From the NCBI RefSeq assembly GCF_030272615.1, contig NC_081413.1, forward strand, positions 182,912,951 to 182,976,950: a DNA stretch of 64,000 bases, written 5' to 3'. The position numbers and the translations under genes are program-made. The notes beneath the pieces were generated by a model that was given only the letters and a program-made list of their open reading frames with translations, searched no databases and was not told the DNA's origin. This document shows positions 31,743 through 43,984 of the stretch, one piece after another. The DNA comes from Cryptomeria japonica. Its lineage: Eukaryota > Streptophyta > Pinopsida > Cupressales > Cupressaceae. The first letter of the stretch is position 1. Every line of letters starts with the position of its first letter.

Positions 31743-34700
31743 ATGGCTTCCTCATCTTCTATTCCAGAGTTTATTTCGAACCCTACCATTGTGGAAAATA
31801 TCAAACGCCCTAGACCCGTATTCAAGATTATCCCCGAGATTGTGAAACAAGATGACTCTGTAGGAAATTTTTTGAAAATACTGGAAGGTGTAGCATTTGG
31901 AGAAGACCCTAGAATTTACATACATTGCAACATAGAAAACATAGGGACTGAGGATCTAAAGAAGGTATTCAATGAGGTTATTACCAAATGAAATGGTGTT
32001 ATCAAACCTGAACATAAGATTGTGCAAGATTTAGGTTTTGTAGAGATTCTGAATATTCCTGAATTTCCAAAGGGAGTTGTTAGACTTGTATTAAGTAGAG
32101 TCCATGGAGAGTTCATATGGTTAGAGTCATTTTGCAAGATAACCAAGGATGCAATTAAGGAAGTTACTAGTTTACCTTCAACTAGTAGTAGGCCTAATAA
32201 AACCAAGAAGATACCTAATAGGGGAGTTATGAATTTAACTGGAGCAACATTTGATAATAGGTCACTTAGAGTGAATGATGTTAAGGTATCAATGTGAGAT
32301 ATGTGAGTATGGTACTAGGTTACAAAGCAACCCATGCAAATAGACTAAATTGTGTTTCTAGCTTATGTATTCACAGTGCATATGAGATGGTAAATGATAA
32401 TACTAAGAATGATGTATGTGAATGGCTTAAGGATGAATTAATGACAATTTGAAAAAGATTAAGGGAGACAAGAAAGGTACTTTCCATTTTGGAAACCTTC
32501 TACTATGCCTAATGTTGTACTTTACCAAGGAGATACCTGGCATAGGTCATAAGGATTTTGGTTATGACATCCCGGTAGGAAGACAGATACAAGATGCTTT
32601 CACTGGTATGGGCACTAACAGTATTAAGAACATCACAGACTATTTCAAGACATTTCAATCTAAGATGAGAGCAAGGGAGAGACTACCGCAAAGCATAGTT
32701 GAGAAATATGAGAAGGAAATCTATTTTGTGATTAAGAGAGATGAAACTTGGATGGAAGCAGTAAGCCCTAGAACTATTTGGGTTACTGAGATGGGTTATG
32801 AGGTCAACCTATCTATTTTGGAAACTTATGCTCAAGCTCTACTTGATGCACTGAGAGAGCCTTCTGAGAAATTCTTTGGAAATGCAGAAACTATAGAGAG
32901 TAATATATCTATGCAGAAGAGGACAAAGAGAAGAGAAAAATTTATTAGAGATTCCTCTAAGAAGGTAAAGGAAATCAAGGAAAATGTCATGAACATCAGT
33001 GGTATATTAGCCAGTGAACTTGAAGGACTACAACCTGAAGCACATGTTTGACTGGTTGTAACATCCTTCGATATTGATAGTGGGAAGGCTGTTGAGTTTA
33101 AAAGAGTAGAAAGGAAGAGAAAACCCTCACCGATACCCTCTCCTTCACCTAAGAAAACTAGGATGTTAAGGAAGAAACAATAGGCAGTTAGGGAATCAAA
33201 GAAGAAACTTACACCTAAGAAGAAATAGACACCGGTTACCCCCTCACTAGATGATTTACTAAATGAGATAAAAGAGGAAGGAAATCTATCTAATGTGAAT
33301 AAATGGTATATTTCTTTTAATGATTCTGACAAAAGAACAATTGAAGAAAGTATTATTTTGTACTTAGATATTTACAAGAAAGTTTTGATAGAAGTGGTTG
33401 ATGAGCTTCCAAATGATCTATACATGAGAATAGAAGCCAAAAGGCTATCTGTGATCGAATTGGATAAAAAGCTGAAATTTGAAGCACTATTAGCTGCACA
33501 TCTGGTAAACTCTAAGGAAGAAATAGATAAACTTATTTCTGAAGCTAACCGATCGGTATTTGTTAGTGGACACCGACAAGTGAGCTTGATGGCTAGAAGG
33601 GTAAAAGAAATTGTAGATGAGATTGCAGATAAATGGGATATATTCTTTGTAGAGAAAGAAAAGAAAGAGGAAAGGAGCATACCTAAGAAGACATTCAAAG
33701 TATATCAGAAAGACAAGGACAAGGGTAAAGGAAAAGTTGGTGGTATTCCAAACATAAAGGTTACAGATAATCTTCCACTGCCACCTTTGGATACACCACC
33801 GGTACACACAGAAGATCCACTGATTATTGATACTGAAGGTATAACTCTTGACAATACTAATCCAAAGTCTGAGATACTGTTTACAATGAATATAGATACT
33901 CAAGAGGTAAACATTGTTGTGGACAAGGATACTTCAGAGGTTAAAGCAAACAGTGTTGAGGAAAGCAAGATTTCAGAGAAATCAGCACAAACAGTTGACT
34001 CTCAGGAAACTGAGATACCAACTCAAACAGAGCAACCAATAGAGACTATAAAACCTATAGAGGACAAAGGTACTAATACAGGGCCACCAAAATCTGAGAA
34101 ACCGATAGTAGAACTTTCAAATAAAAAAATGGAGGCAGAGGTTCATGTTGAGACTAAGAAATCGACAGTTACAAAGACACTGAAACAATTTGAGAAACCA
34201 GTAAAGGTAGAGGTACAAACATGGACAAATCCACCAAAGGAAAATAAAAGCAAAATGGATACATCTGATGGAAGTAAAGAGGACATAGTGAAGGTGATTG
34301 GTCAGACATCTGTTGAGATGAAATCTATAGCTAAACCGAGTACATCTACAGGTGAATTCAGACCCACTAACATAATAGAGGTACTTTTGGATTCCATTAA
34401 AAGAATAACTAATTTCAATAGATTGGTTTTTTAGGTAATTGCTAACACCTTACCTATTCTAAAGATGATTGCACCTAATTGTAAGATAGATCACATTAAG
34501 GATTCTTTAGGTAAATTGGACACATTGTCCAAATTCATTTCTGATAATGTTATAACTATAGACAAGGTGAATGAGGATATCATAAAGGAGAGAGTTGAAA
34601 AAGAGAAAAACACATTCTTTGAAAACACCATAAAGAAATGTACGAATCATGTGGAAACACTTTTACCAGTACTCAATTCTACAATTTTGGAGTTTAAGGA

Positions 34701-35145
34701 GCTATATAGGGAAGCATGTAAACCTCACTGTTTAACTAAGGATATTGATGAAGAGATCAAGAAGACACAAAAATAAATTGATGACATTGCGAACAATATT
34801 ATAGGTTCATCCGGACTTATATCAATTTTTGAGCAAGAAATGGTAGTTTTTGAGGAGAAGTTAGAGAAACTTGAGAAAGAGAAGGCAAGAATAAGGTCTA
34901 ATGCTCGGGAACTAAAAGACGAACTTGGTCCAAGGCTGGATAATCTAATTACTCAAAGAGCTGAATTATCTAAGGCAATAGTACAAGGAGAGTGATCACC
35001 GGAGCAGCAAATGCACTATCTCACCAGTATGATCCAACAGACTGAGGCAACTTTAAATGATAGTAACAAGTTTATGCAGAGTCTGAATATGATTTTGGCA
35101 AACATCTTTCAGATTGTAACCAATCAGTTACAAACCTTGAGGTAG
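31743..35145 (+). pseudogene. ORF2 of E7: about 1100 codons, unknown function, no pol motifs
   Basis: It starts MASSSSIPEFISNPTIVE. Blocks in order: VKRLVLSRVHGEFIWLES-like (32095), LTGATFDNRSLRVNDVKV (32238), YVSMVLGYKATHANRL (32300), FHFGNLLLCLMLYFTKEIPG (32483), DYFKTFQSKMRARERLPQSI (32640), a basic Pro-rich hinge (KRKPSPIPSPSPKKTR), a helical block WYISFNDSDKRTIEESIILY (33304), a long low-complexity acidic Thr/Glu/Pro segment (33780-34350), and a C-terminal coiled coil ending TNQLQTLR. Two one-base shifts (near 32296 and 32447) and several stops break it. E6 ORF2 matches along its length. There is no DSG, DDE, YxDD or RNase H motif. I cannot name the family. Confidence 0.75.
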
Positions 35146-35190
35146 CATTTTTGTACTCTTTTGATTATTTAGGACATCCTTTGTCATTGA

Positions 35191-35341
35191 TGTCAAAGGG
35201 GGAGTAGTGGAGAGAAAAATGCATCTACATGTATAGAGGAGATCACTTGCTTAGGGGGAGCACATCTTTTTGGATTTTAGTTTTTGGATAACGGTTTTGA
35301 TTTTTCTCATGAGTGTTGCCATCAATGCCAAAGGGGGCAAT
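35191..35341 (+). promoter_or_regulatory. Three polypurine tracts of E7
   Basis: Tracts are tgtcaaagggggagtag (35191-35207), ttagggggag (35251-35260) and, at the LTR, gccaaagggggcaatt (35327-35342). The arrangement mirrors E6, E5 and E2. Confidence 0.75.
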
Positions 35342-36167
35342 TGTTGGCATTCTACACTCTTATGAGAATAGTTGATGTTTTCATTGATGGAAACCAACTG
35401 GCAAGTCATCGGCAATTGGTTTCTACATGCCCAACATCACAAACTTTATACACTGACACCAACAGGAACTTCATCGACATTCAGATTACATTGGCAACAA
35501 GCATACTGGCACTCTAGCCGACATGGGATAAAGTTTTGTTTATATGAATTGTTTTGTAAATGTAATTATCTTTTGTAAGTTGACATGGTATATTGTAAAA
35601 GACTCATATATGTATGAGATCTTATAGGTCATTTTGATAAGAGAGAGAGATGGGAGTTATATGTGAGATATGTGTGAGAGGAGACAATTTTATTATATAA
35701 GGTGATATAGTTGACAATGAAGGTTTTGGTTATTGACTGAGCTTAAATCGGTACTAAACCTAGCATTAGAGATGTTATTTTGAGGAGTACATTGTACTGG
35801 ATTTGATAATCCACTTTTATAGTCAGTGTGACTCTTTACTGAGTAGTGAGCTCTAGGTTGTTGGCCTCCCTAGTGCATGTGCATGCCCCTTATTGTAAGT
35901 AGTATTTATTCATTGGTCAGTGAGTAAATATTATGGGACACAAATCCCACCGATGTTTTTCCCAATCGGGTTTCCTCGTTAAATATCTTGTGTTATGGTG
36001 TTTTCTATGTTGCCTGTATTATTTTTGTTTACTGCATTAATTATTATTTACTGGTACACTATTTTGAGATGCAAAGTTATAAATAAGTTTAAATAATCTA
36101 CACATCGGTTAGACACTGATTTAGCCCCCCCCTCTCAGTGTCTTTGGGACTATCATTGAATCTAACA
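35342..36167 (+). mobile_element. 3' LTR of E7
   Basis: The LTR is 826 bases with the same ends as the 5' copy (TGTTGGCATTC...GAATCTAACA). Differences from the 5' LTR are mostly transitions. Confidence 0.9.
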
Positions 36168-36323
36168 AAATAACACCATAAAACTTCAAAAGTGTAAAAA
36201 TATAAAAACTCAACAAGCTCCCCCTGAGAATATACATCATTTTCCATTCCTCTCTCTCCCCCTTTGAAATCAATGGCAAAGGTAGGAATCTACCAAAATT
36301 TATGTACAAGGGTTTAAACAAAT
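36168..36323 (-). promoter_or_regulatory. 3' non-coding segment of E6 with two polypurine tracts
   Basis: The minus strand carries tttcaaagggggagagagag (near 36267-36248) and ctcagggggagc (36228-36217). E7 is inserted at the left end of this segment, separating it from the last tract at 29406-29420. Confidence 0.7.
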
Positions 36324-39300
36324 TTAAAAAATGTCTGCAAAATTGGTCTTCAGGGACTGCAGGTGATCATCCCAACCTTTCATAAGGTTCTCCAAATTGT
36401 TTATGAGAGCACTAAACATATAGGCATGCATCTTAGCTCCTCTCAGATCTGATGAAACACTCTTATTCAGAGTATTCATAGCATCTTGTTGACTTCTCAA
36501 CAAGATATCCAACTGGGGAGTTATTAAATTCATCAATTCTCTCACTCTACCAACTACTCTATCTTTTTCCTGATTAAGGCTCTTGACTTTTTTGATTAGA
36601 GCCATCACCTGAGCTTCTAGATTGATTGCGGGGCAAAATATTGAGAAATACCAGATAATTTCACTTCACATTCTTTAATTTTCTTATCAATCTCAATTGT
36701 TAACTTAGGCAAAAGAAGACATGATTTGAAAATATTATTGCCTTCATCTAGTGCCTCTTGAATGGCCTTCAAACCTATAGTCAAACTAACCCTATCACCT
36801 TCAACCATTTTCAAAATTTTTGTTAACCGCATGCCATTGAATTGGCTTAGAACCTTTGCTTCAACAGCTTTCTCTAAAGATACAAAATGAGAATCCACTC
36901 ACTTTAACATACTCCTCAGCTTACTGGAGGGTGAGTTTGTTGCATCTTTCTTGAAAGATGGCATAATTTTCTCCAACATGCTTGTAGCCATAGATATGAG
37001 TTCATTATCTTTAGAGTGATACTTCAATAAGTCTTCACTCACCAACCTCCTCAGTTGCCTTCTCTAATTTGACATTTGTTATCAAAGGAGTTTGATCAGC
37101 TTCACCAAAGTCTGTAACCTTCTGATTTTCAATAGTATCATCTCCAACTATAGTTTGTACATTTGTGTTCTCATCCAAAAATAGAGATATCCTATGTATG
37201 TACTTTTGGATGGGTGTCAAATTTCACTAGATTAATGCCATACTTGTGCTCTTCCAAAACTTGTTTCAAAATTGCTTTTGTATCATTGGCCACTTCAGCA
37301 ATGTTTCCAAACATAATCTTATTCACTTTGGTTTTACTTCTAAATCTACTCTTTCCAAGGTTAAGAAGTCTGTCCACTTCACTTTTAGAAATTATAGAGA
37401 AAAAATTAACCAATACATATTATTTTATTCTCTCATGTTCAAGACTAACCATATGTGTTTTGGCATCCAATATTTCATATAAACCCTTCAGAATCATAGA
37501 TGATAATTCTATCAGGGCTTTTCTATATACATTCATGTACTCTACAACAACTTCTTCTATTGCTCTTTGATCATTTTCATCACAACTCTCATAATATTCA
37601 TATATATGCTTCAAGTTCCCTTCCTTCACTACTGAATCAATTATTTGACTTAATGACATGGGTGGCACAATATTGTATTTACCTTCTATATTTATAGACT
37701 TCAATGCTTCATCAAGCTCAAACTTGGGATTCTTTCTAGGATGACGACTTTGAGATTGTTCATCTCCAACTCTTGGCTTTTTTCTTGGCTGGCCTTCACC
37801 GGATGGTGGCTTATTGACTATCCTAGCAGAGGTAGTAGTATTATTAACATCCCTCACTACTTCATCATATTCTATCTCTTCTTTGGTAGTGGCTACCACA
37901 TAGACTCTCTCTGGCTTCCCTTTCTTTCTCTTCTCTACTCCACCAGATGATTTGGTTTGAGGCTTTGGTGGAGGGGTAGGATTTTGAGCACTGAAGGAAG
38001 GTGGTGACTTGGTTTTCCTTGGCTTAGGAGGAGTATAGACTGGTTTAGTCTTCTTAGGATTAACCATGTCCTCCTCTTTCAAGACGTTCTTCTCTCAGGC
38101 TCTACGAATTGCATCTTTTGTAATGCCCATATCTTCAACAAGTTGTTGTACTTCTTTCCTCACTCTCTTCTTCATTCCAGGATCAGTGAATTGGGATTTT
38201 AGACTTAAAAATTTCTCATTATAAGTCCTAAATCTTTCTTCCTTTTCATCCACTGACTTACTCAAAAGGTGTTGATCATACATATAAAGAGTATTTGCAT
38301 CAACTTCATACCCCATGGGCAATGATCCACACTATCCTTGGTTCAACAACTTCCATTTGGCATCGGTCAATTTACAACATGAAGATATGGTGTCTTCATA
38401 CTTCTCTATAATCTCCTTTGGGATCCTTTCCCTACTCTACATCATGCCTTGGAAGGATTTGAAGTAATCCCATAGGATATCTTTATGTGTTTGAGCATCT
38501 CCTAATCCTTGTAAGGCTTCCTTGATCTACACCACCACCAGTTTGTCATATGCCCATTGAATTTTTCCTATATCAGGGATCTCTTTCATGAAGTAGAAGG
38601 ATAAATAGATAATAAGAGTACCAAACTTAAAGATATGTTTCTTATCCTACTTAATCTTCTTCAAATTGCTCATAAGCTCACTCAAAAGTACTCCACACAA
38701 ATCATATAACTTGTTCTCTTTGAGTATTTCATAGGCATCATCTATTGTTGTACCAGAGATTGGGTTTGTTCTTCTATATTGATAAATCTTGTACCCTATC
38801 ACCATGGAGGAAAATCTGACATCATATTCAATAATATCACTTATTCTCATCGACCTTCTATCATGCTAGGAACTGGTTACTTCTGTCACTATCATGTTCT
38901 TCACATTTCTCAGACCAGGAACTTCATCGATTGCATTCAGACATGTCACTGCTTGGATTACATTCTTGGTGATTTTGTATGGTTTATCAAGCCATATAAA
39001 TTCATCATGGATCCTGCTCAAAATGTACCTAACCCATTCGAGTTCATCAAAACTGGAAATTTTATAAACTAAATGAAACCCTTATCATGCAAAGACTTGA
39101 AATTGCATTTAAGGTTGTCCATACCATCTATCATGTGCTTAGTGTATAGAGATAGCATTTCAGCATTTTGAATCTCCTCAATATTGGAATGGATGTATGC
39201 CCTAATATCTTCAACATGCAAAACCCCATACGAAACAGATGAAAATGCTCCATTCAGATCCTCTTCCATCAATTTGTATTGATGTTTCTTAAACTTAGAA

Positions 39301-39368
39301 CTTGCCCTATCAGTTATCTTGACAACTAATGGAGTCCCTACACTAGAACCAAATGATGTCATTATCAA
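36324..39368 (-). pseudogene. ORF2 of E6: unknown long ORF, homologue of E7 ORF2
   Basis: Read from 39368: MIMTSFGSSVGTPLVVKITD, then HVEDIRAYIHSNIEEIQNAE, which matches EDPRIYIHCNIENIGTED of E7; RFSSMVIGYKIYQYRRTNPI (38810), FGTLIIYLSFYFMKEIPDIG (38600), LPMGYEVDANTLYMYDQHLL (38310), a Pro/Lys-rich hinge (TPPKPRKTKSPPSFSAQNPT, 38030), helical blocks (YESCDENDQRAIEEVVVEYM, 37590) and a C-terminal coil ending DDHLQSLKTNFADIF. At least four frame changes and several stops interrupt it. The hinge is richer in Pro than in E7. It has no pol motif. Two diverged copies in one window show that this ORF belongs to the element and is not a one-off captured gene. Confidence 0.75.
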
Positions 39369-39789
39369 ATTCTAGGTTATGAACAAATAGCTCGAACTCA
39401 AAAAATGCCTTTTTATCTTCAATCAAATGCAATAAATCTTCGCTGAATCTTCACAAGCTTTGGTTTAGCTGCACAATATTTTTCACCACACTCTTCTACT
39501 CTTCACTTAAAATACAATGTGAGAAATGAATTATAAAATTACTTTTTATCTTTCGAATACCTAACTTTAAGGTGCAATAAATGGTCAACCCTAAAGTTGT
39601 CACAAATAACTTAAATCTCATGAATATCATACCATAGCATCAAATAGGCATGAAATATTTTGGATATCTCTCAGGATCATCTTCACAACCATCTAGGATC
39701 ATCTGCAACCTCCTGCAGTTCATTATAGATCTTAGAAAGGGGGTTTTAAGGATCTACATGAAAAAACTTCCCCCTAAGGCCTAATGCCT

Positions 39790-40955
39790 TAGTTACCAGA
39801 TGAGGATCCAACACCAAAATCAATTGTGGACTCATCTACTACATTTGAATCATCCTTCTTTACCCACATCTTCTTGTGCTTCTCTTTGATTTCTTCAACC
39901 TTCACTTTACCCTTATTATATGCTTTGTTCTTGTCTACTGGAGCATTCTTGCTTCTATAATATTTTACAATATGATTGGTTTTGTTTCAAGAATAACAAG
40001 CAGTGTTGTTTCTCTGATTAGGCCTAAAATTACTTTGATTTCCCTTAGATTTGCATTGGTTAGCAATATGTCGATACCTTCCACAAGAATAACATCTTAC
40101 ATTTCTCCTATTTACCATACCTTTGCATTCAATTGACTTATGACCATATTTATTGCAATTGAAACATTGTTTGGAGAACGATGAATTATTCTGATTAGCT
40201 CTATTTCTGCATTGTCTCGTCATATGACTAAATTTATTGAAAACAAAACATTTACCATTGGATTTATAATCATTAGGCTGCCTTACCAGTGATCTCTTCT
40301 TCTGATGATGATTTGTTTGACTAGATCCAAAGCTCTTTCCTTTCTCAAATCCAAGTCCTCCCATATCTCCATTATTCTTTTGACTTTGTAGAATCTCATC
40401 CAACCCGACTGAGCTAGCATTGAATTTTTCTTTATACTAATTAGCAATGGAAAGTTCACCTCTTAGAATAATGATCTGTCTCTCAAGCTCTAGCTCATTA
40501 TTCTTAGATTGTATCAATTCAAGCTTATGGAAGTCATTTTCATGATTCAATCTACAACATTCATCAGATCTATACTTCAATGACCAAGTCAAACTTTCTT
40601 CATTCTTCTTCATGTCTTCAATCTCCTTTGTCACCTTCATCACAATGGATTGTATTTCATTCTTTGAGACTGCATTATCTCTAGCAAGTTTTTCACAATC
40701 ATTTCTCTTGTCTTTTAGAACTTGATCATCAATGTTTTTCTCTTCTTTCTCCTTAAGTTTGTCCATCAACTCCTTTCTTTTCTCTCTAGATGTGTTCACT
40801 TGTTCTTTCAATGATTCAGTGAAATTGTTAACATCACTTAGATTTCTTCTCAGGTTACTTGCTTCTTTCCTTATTGCATCTAGGTCTTCAAGTGCCACAA
40901 TACGTTGTCTTTGTAAACCAAAGTCCATTGATTCTTTCTCCCGGATCTTCCTCAA
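39790..40955 (-). pseudogene. ORF1 of E6: coiled coil plus four zinc-knuckle sites (gag-like)
   Basis: One frame runs from about 40955, with a stop near 40437. A coiled coil (LRRNLSDVNNFTESLKEQVN, KRKELMDKLKEKEEKNIDDQ, RLNHENDFHKLELIQSKNNE) is followed by a basic linker and four knuckle positions: CFVFNKFSHMTRQC (second Cys lost), CFNCNKYGHKSIEC (intact), CYSCGRYRHIANQC (all ligands present) and a last site CYS-stop-NKTNHIVKYY (broken). The normal start ATG seems lost: the place where E7 has its ATG reads gatccggg. The E7 ORF1 is the closest match. Confidence 0.8.
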
Positions 40956-40982
40956 GTTGTTAGGTTTCCTCAGAGGAACTAG

Positions 40983-40994
40983 TGTCTAATACCA
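40983..40994 (-). promoter_or_regulatory. Decayed primer binding site of E6
   Basis: The minus strand reads TGGTATTAGACA, against TGGTATCAGAGC in E7. The C-to-T change is a transition. Position next to the LTR end supports the call. Confidence 0.8.
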
Positions 40995-40996
40995 AT

Positions 40997-42127
40997 TGTT
41001 GGAATCAATCAACACTGAGAGGGGGGGCCAAATCAGTGTTGTGCAATTAACAACTCTATTAATTAGATTCTTAAACCACTAGATGCAAATGAATAAGAGT
41101 AAAGTGCAGAAACTAAATGCAAACAAGCACAAAACCATAAAACCAAAATTTTTTATGTGGAAACCTAGAAAGGGAAAAACCACGATGAGATTGAGACTCA
41201 CAATATTATAATAATATTACAAGAGGGGAATGCACATGCATTCAGGCACGCTGCCTAGAGATCACTGCTCAATTACAAAAGAGGGCTACAACCCCAGAGG
41301 ACTTACTATCCTACAAATGATTTACAATGACAATAAGAATATCTAAACTCATGAGTAGCATCTACAAATGCCAAAATGAAGTTACGGTTAAGCACAAAGT
41401 GATTGTCTTCATTGCTCTGTCTCACTGCTTTGTTTTGCTCTTCTCTATCATATATCAAAGCACCAATCCAAAGATAGCACACATGAAACCATGCACCAAC
41501 ACTCATACACTCTTTGCACACTCACATCTATATATAAAATTATCAAATGAATTGGTCTTATATATTTGTACCATCAGATTAAATGAAATCCATGTCATCA
41601 TAAAAACTGCATAACACACAAAATGATTTGTGTAACAATAAGTCGACTCAATCCGATTACAAATCCATATGTGGACCTAAAAAAATTGATGATAGGATTC
41701 ACACATGTTGTCTCAACCACCTTGAACTCAAAACTAATCACCAAAATCATCCCAAAGATTTTGCATAACACATTACACCAAAATAACTCTGTTCTTCCTG
41801 AAATACTAGATACCGGATCTTCTAACTTGCATGAGAATTAATAATAGAGACTAGGATCACGAAATAAGTTGTCTTGAACATCCAATCAACTAAATCTTCC
41901 ACTGCAAACAAAACTATACAACCAAAATTAATTTTTGCTCAGTGTACTCATACTTTGTTGCATACTATATTCCACCTTTCAAACTTAAGCAAAATGAATA
42001 TCAAAACTTTCAGTAGATTAATTCTGCATATATTGAATGTGATCTTTGATCTAAGTTTCCATCAATGTAAACCCCAAAAACATTCCTCATGCACTTAACT
42101 TAATCGGTACAGTGTCTCTTGCCAACA
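40997..42127 (-). mobile_element. 5' LTR of E6, complete
   Basis: The LTR is 1131 bases; the minus strand begins TGTTGGCAAGAGACAC at 42127 and ends GATTCCAACA at 40997. A G-run on the plus strand (near 41020) equals the C-run near the LTR end in E2, E7 and E9. The sequence past 42127 is E8 RT. Confidence 0.88.
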
Positions 42128-42881
42128 ATACCAATAGGTTTTCATCATCTAAACCAAATTTCTTCAAGAATTCCTTCACATACTTAAATTGAGATATAAA
42201 GAAACTTTTATCCAATTGAGTTATTTTCAATCCCAAAAATAATTTCATCTCATCTATCATAGACATCTCAAACTCATTCTACATATTATCAGCAAACTTC
42301 TTGCACAAATCATCATTTCCACCAAATATAATGTCATCAACAAAAACTTCAACAATTAAGATGTTATCATTATTAATCTTGAAGTATAGATTATTATCAG
42401 GAGTACCTTTATTGAATTCAAGCTTCATCAAATACTTATCCAATCTAGCATACCAAGCTTCTGGAGCTTGCTTCAATCCATACAATGCTTTCTTCAACCT
42501 ATAAACCATATCTTTCTAATATGTCAACTGAAAACCATTTGGTTTCTCAATGTAGACTTCTTCTTCCATCCCACCATTAAGAAAGACTGACTTGACATCC
42601 ATCTGATACACTTTGAAATATTTGTACACAGCATAAGCAATAAATAATCTAACAACTTCAATTCTAGCTACCCGAGAAAACGTTTCCTCAAAATCAATAT
42701 CTTCCATCTGAGAGGAACCTTTACAAACAAGTCTTTCTTTATTCCTAAAACCTTCACCTTGGTCATTCAAATTATTTTGAAACACCCATTCAGTTCAATT
42801 TACATTCTTAACTATAGGTCTCAGAACTAACGTCCATGTATTATTCTTTTCAATCCAATTCAATTCTTCTTCCATTGCTTT
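42128..42881 (-). pseudogene. Reverse transcriptase fragment of E8
   Basis: It reads KAMEEELNWIEKNNTWTLV at the E9 junction, then GFRNKERLVCKGSSQMEDID, KVYQMDVKSVFLNGGMEEEV, LKKALYGLKQAPEAWYARLD and VFVDDIIFGGNDDLCKKFAD. The active-site box has Phe in place of Tyr (VFVDD), as in E2. Stops occur near 42515, 42279 and 42796. The frame ends at GLDDENLL, where E6 is inserted; the thumb and RNase H are missing. Confidence 0.88.
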
Positions 42882-43928
42882 TGTTGGTATTTTGGTATGG
42901 TTTTGTCATTGATGTGAACACCTACTAAACACTTATCAACTCTGGCACTTTGGAGAATCAGCAACATTCACTAGCAAGCAAGTGACTTATGCACAGTCAT
43001 CGGTATCTAGTACACCGGTAGGATATAATGATCACCGACACTTGGAAGGGCATGGAAAACACTTGGTTATGTCGAAGACATCATGTGGACACCTTGTCTT
43101 GGAGTTTTGTTTATTGGTATATCTGTATTTGAATATTTGTTGTTGCTAGCAAATAGGTCCAGGTTGCACGGGCAAGTTTATCTTTTCTAGATCAGCATGG
43201 CACACTATGAAGATGACTTATTATTGTTGTAAATGCATTACGTCGACATGGTGAATTGGTTATTGCATCGAGTATTAATTGATTTGTAAATTAATTTTAT
43301 TGTATTATCCTTTAGAGCCAACCTACTAAAATTGGTCTTAGGGTATGGTATAAATGTAAGATCATATGTGGAATACAAAAAAGGTTTGTGTGAAGGTATG
43401 TGAGAGAATAAGTAGAGCTGTACATGCATACATCATTTGAAGGTTGAAGGAGGGTTTTTGTGAAGACAATCAGAACTACACCGGTATTGAATCCAGCATA
43501 TGAAGATGCTATTTTGAGTAGTACATTCTTATTGGATTTAACCATCCAATTGTAGTCAGTGTGACTCCTATTTTGTGATTGAGCAGTGAGCTCTAGGCGC
43601 TTGGCCTTTCTGCATGTGTAGACCCCATTTGTATACACTTACTATTTGCAGTAGTATCATTTGATTATGGGTAAGGTTTCCCACCGTGGTTTTTCTCCTT
43701 ACAGGGTTTCCATGCACAAATATTGGTGTTATGTGTTATGGATGATTTTGTCTTTTTGTTTCATGCATTAATCCTTACTGGTACTACAACTAACTGTTAA
43801 AACTGTCTACCGGCATATTAGACTGGTTTACCAGTATTAAGCATTAAGTTGGTTAAGTTGCTTTTGGTTTGAATTTGTTAGACAACTGATTCATCCCCCC
43901 CCCTCTTATTTGTCTCTAGGACCTAACA
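42882..43928 (+). mobile_element. 5' LTR of E9
   Basis: The LTR is 1047 bases, starts TGTTGGTATTTTGG and ends GGACCTAACA. It aligns with the E2 LTRs throughout and has the same R/U5 words near 43677-43728. Confidence 0.92.
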
Positions 43929-43930
43929 AT

Positions 43931-43942
43931 TGGTATCAGAGC
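43931..43942 (+). promoter_or_regulatory. Primer binding site of E9 (tRNA-Met)
   Basis: A perfect TGGTATCAGAGC follows the LTR end after two bases. Confidence 0.95.
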
Positions 43943-43984
43943 CTATTCCTCTTTTCTAGAAGTTTAACAACTTGAGGAGATCCA

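Larger units (their letters stand above)
29448..36167 (+). mobile_element. Pol-less LTR element E7, complete, nested in E6
   Basis: The element is 6720 bases with two LTRs (29448-30282 and 35342-36167) bounded by TGTTGG...CTAACA, a perfect Met primer site, gag-like ORF1, a long ORF2 without pol domains, and polypurine tracts. Flanking bases aaatg (left) and aaata (right) fit a 5-base target duplication with one change. It interrupts the 3' non-coding region of E6. By hand count the first ~135 bases of the two LTRs differ at about 15 positions plus an 8-base gap, so the insertion is old. Confidence 0.9.
28347..42127 (-). mobile_element. Pol-less LTR element E6, interrupted by E7
   Basis: Read on the minus strand: 5' LTR (42127-40997), degraded tRNA-Met primer site, gag-like ORF1 with coiled coil and zinc knuckles, a long ORF2 of unknown function, polypurine tracts, then E7 inserted in the 3' non-coding region, the last polypurine tract, and the 3' LTR (29405-28347) lacking its last ~90 bases. 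No pol domain is present. E6 sits in the RT gene of E8, whose frame stops at 42128. The continuation of E8 left of E6 is not seen, so a later deletion removed both the E6 end and the E8 flank. Confidence 0.82.

Noticed and set aside
32832-33903. Minus-strand ORFs opposite E7 ORF2
   Set aside because: They are shadows of the conserved ORF2 frame, which has a homologue in E6.
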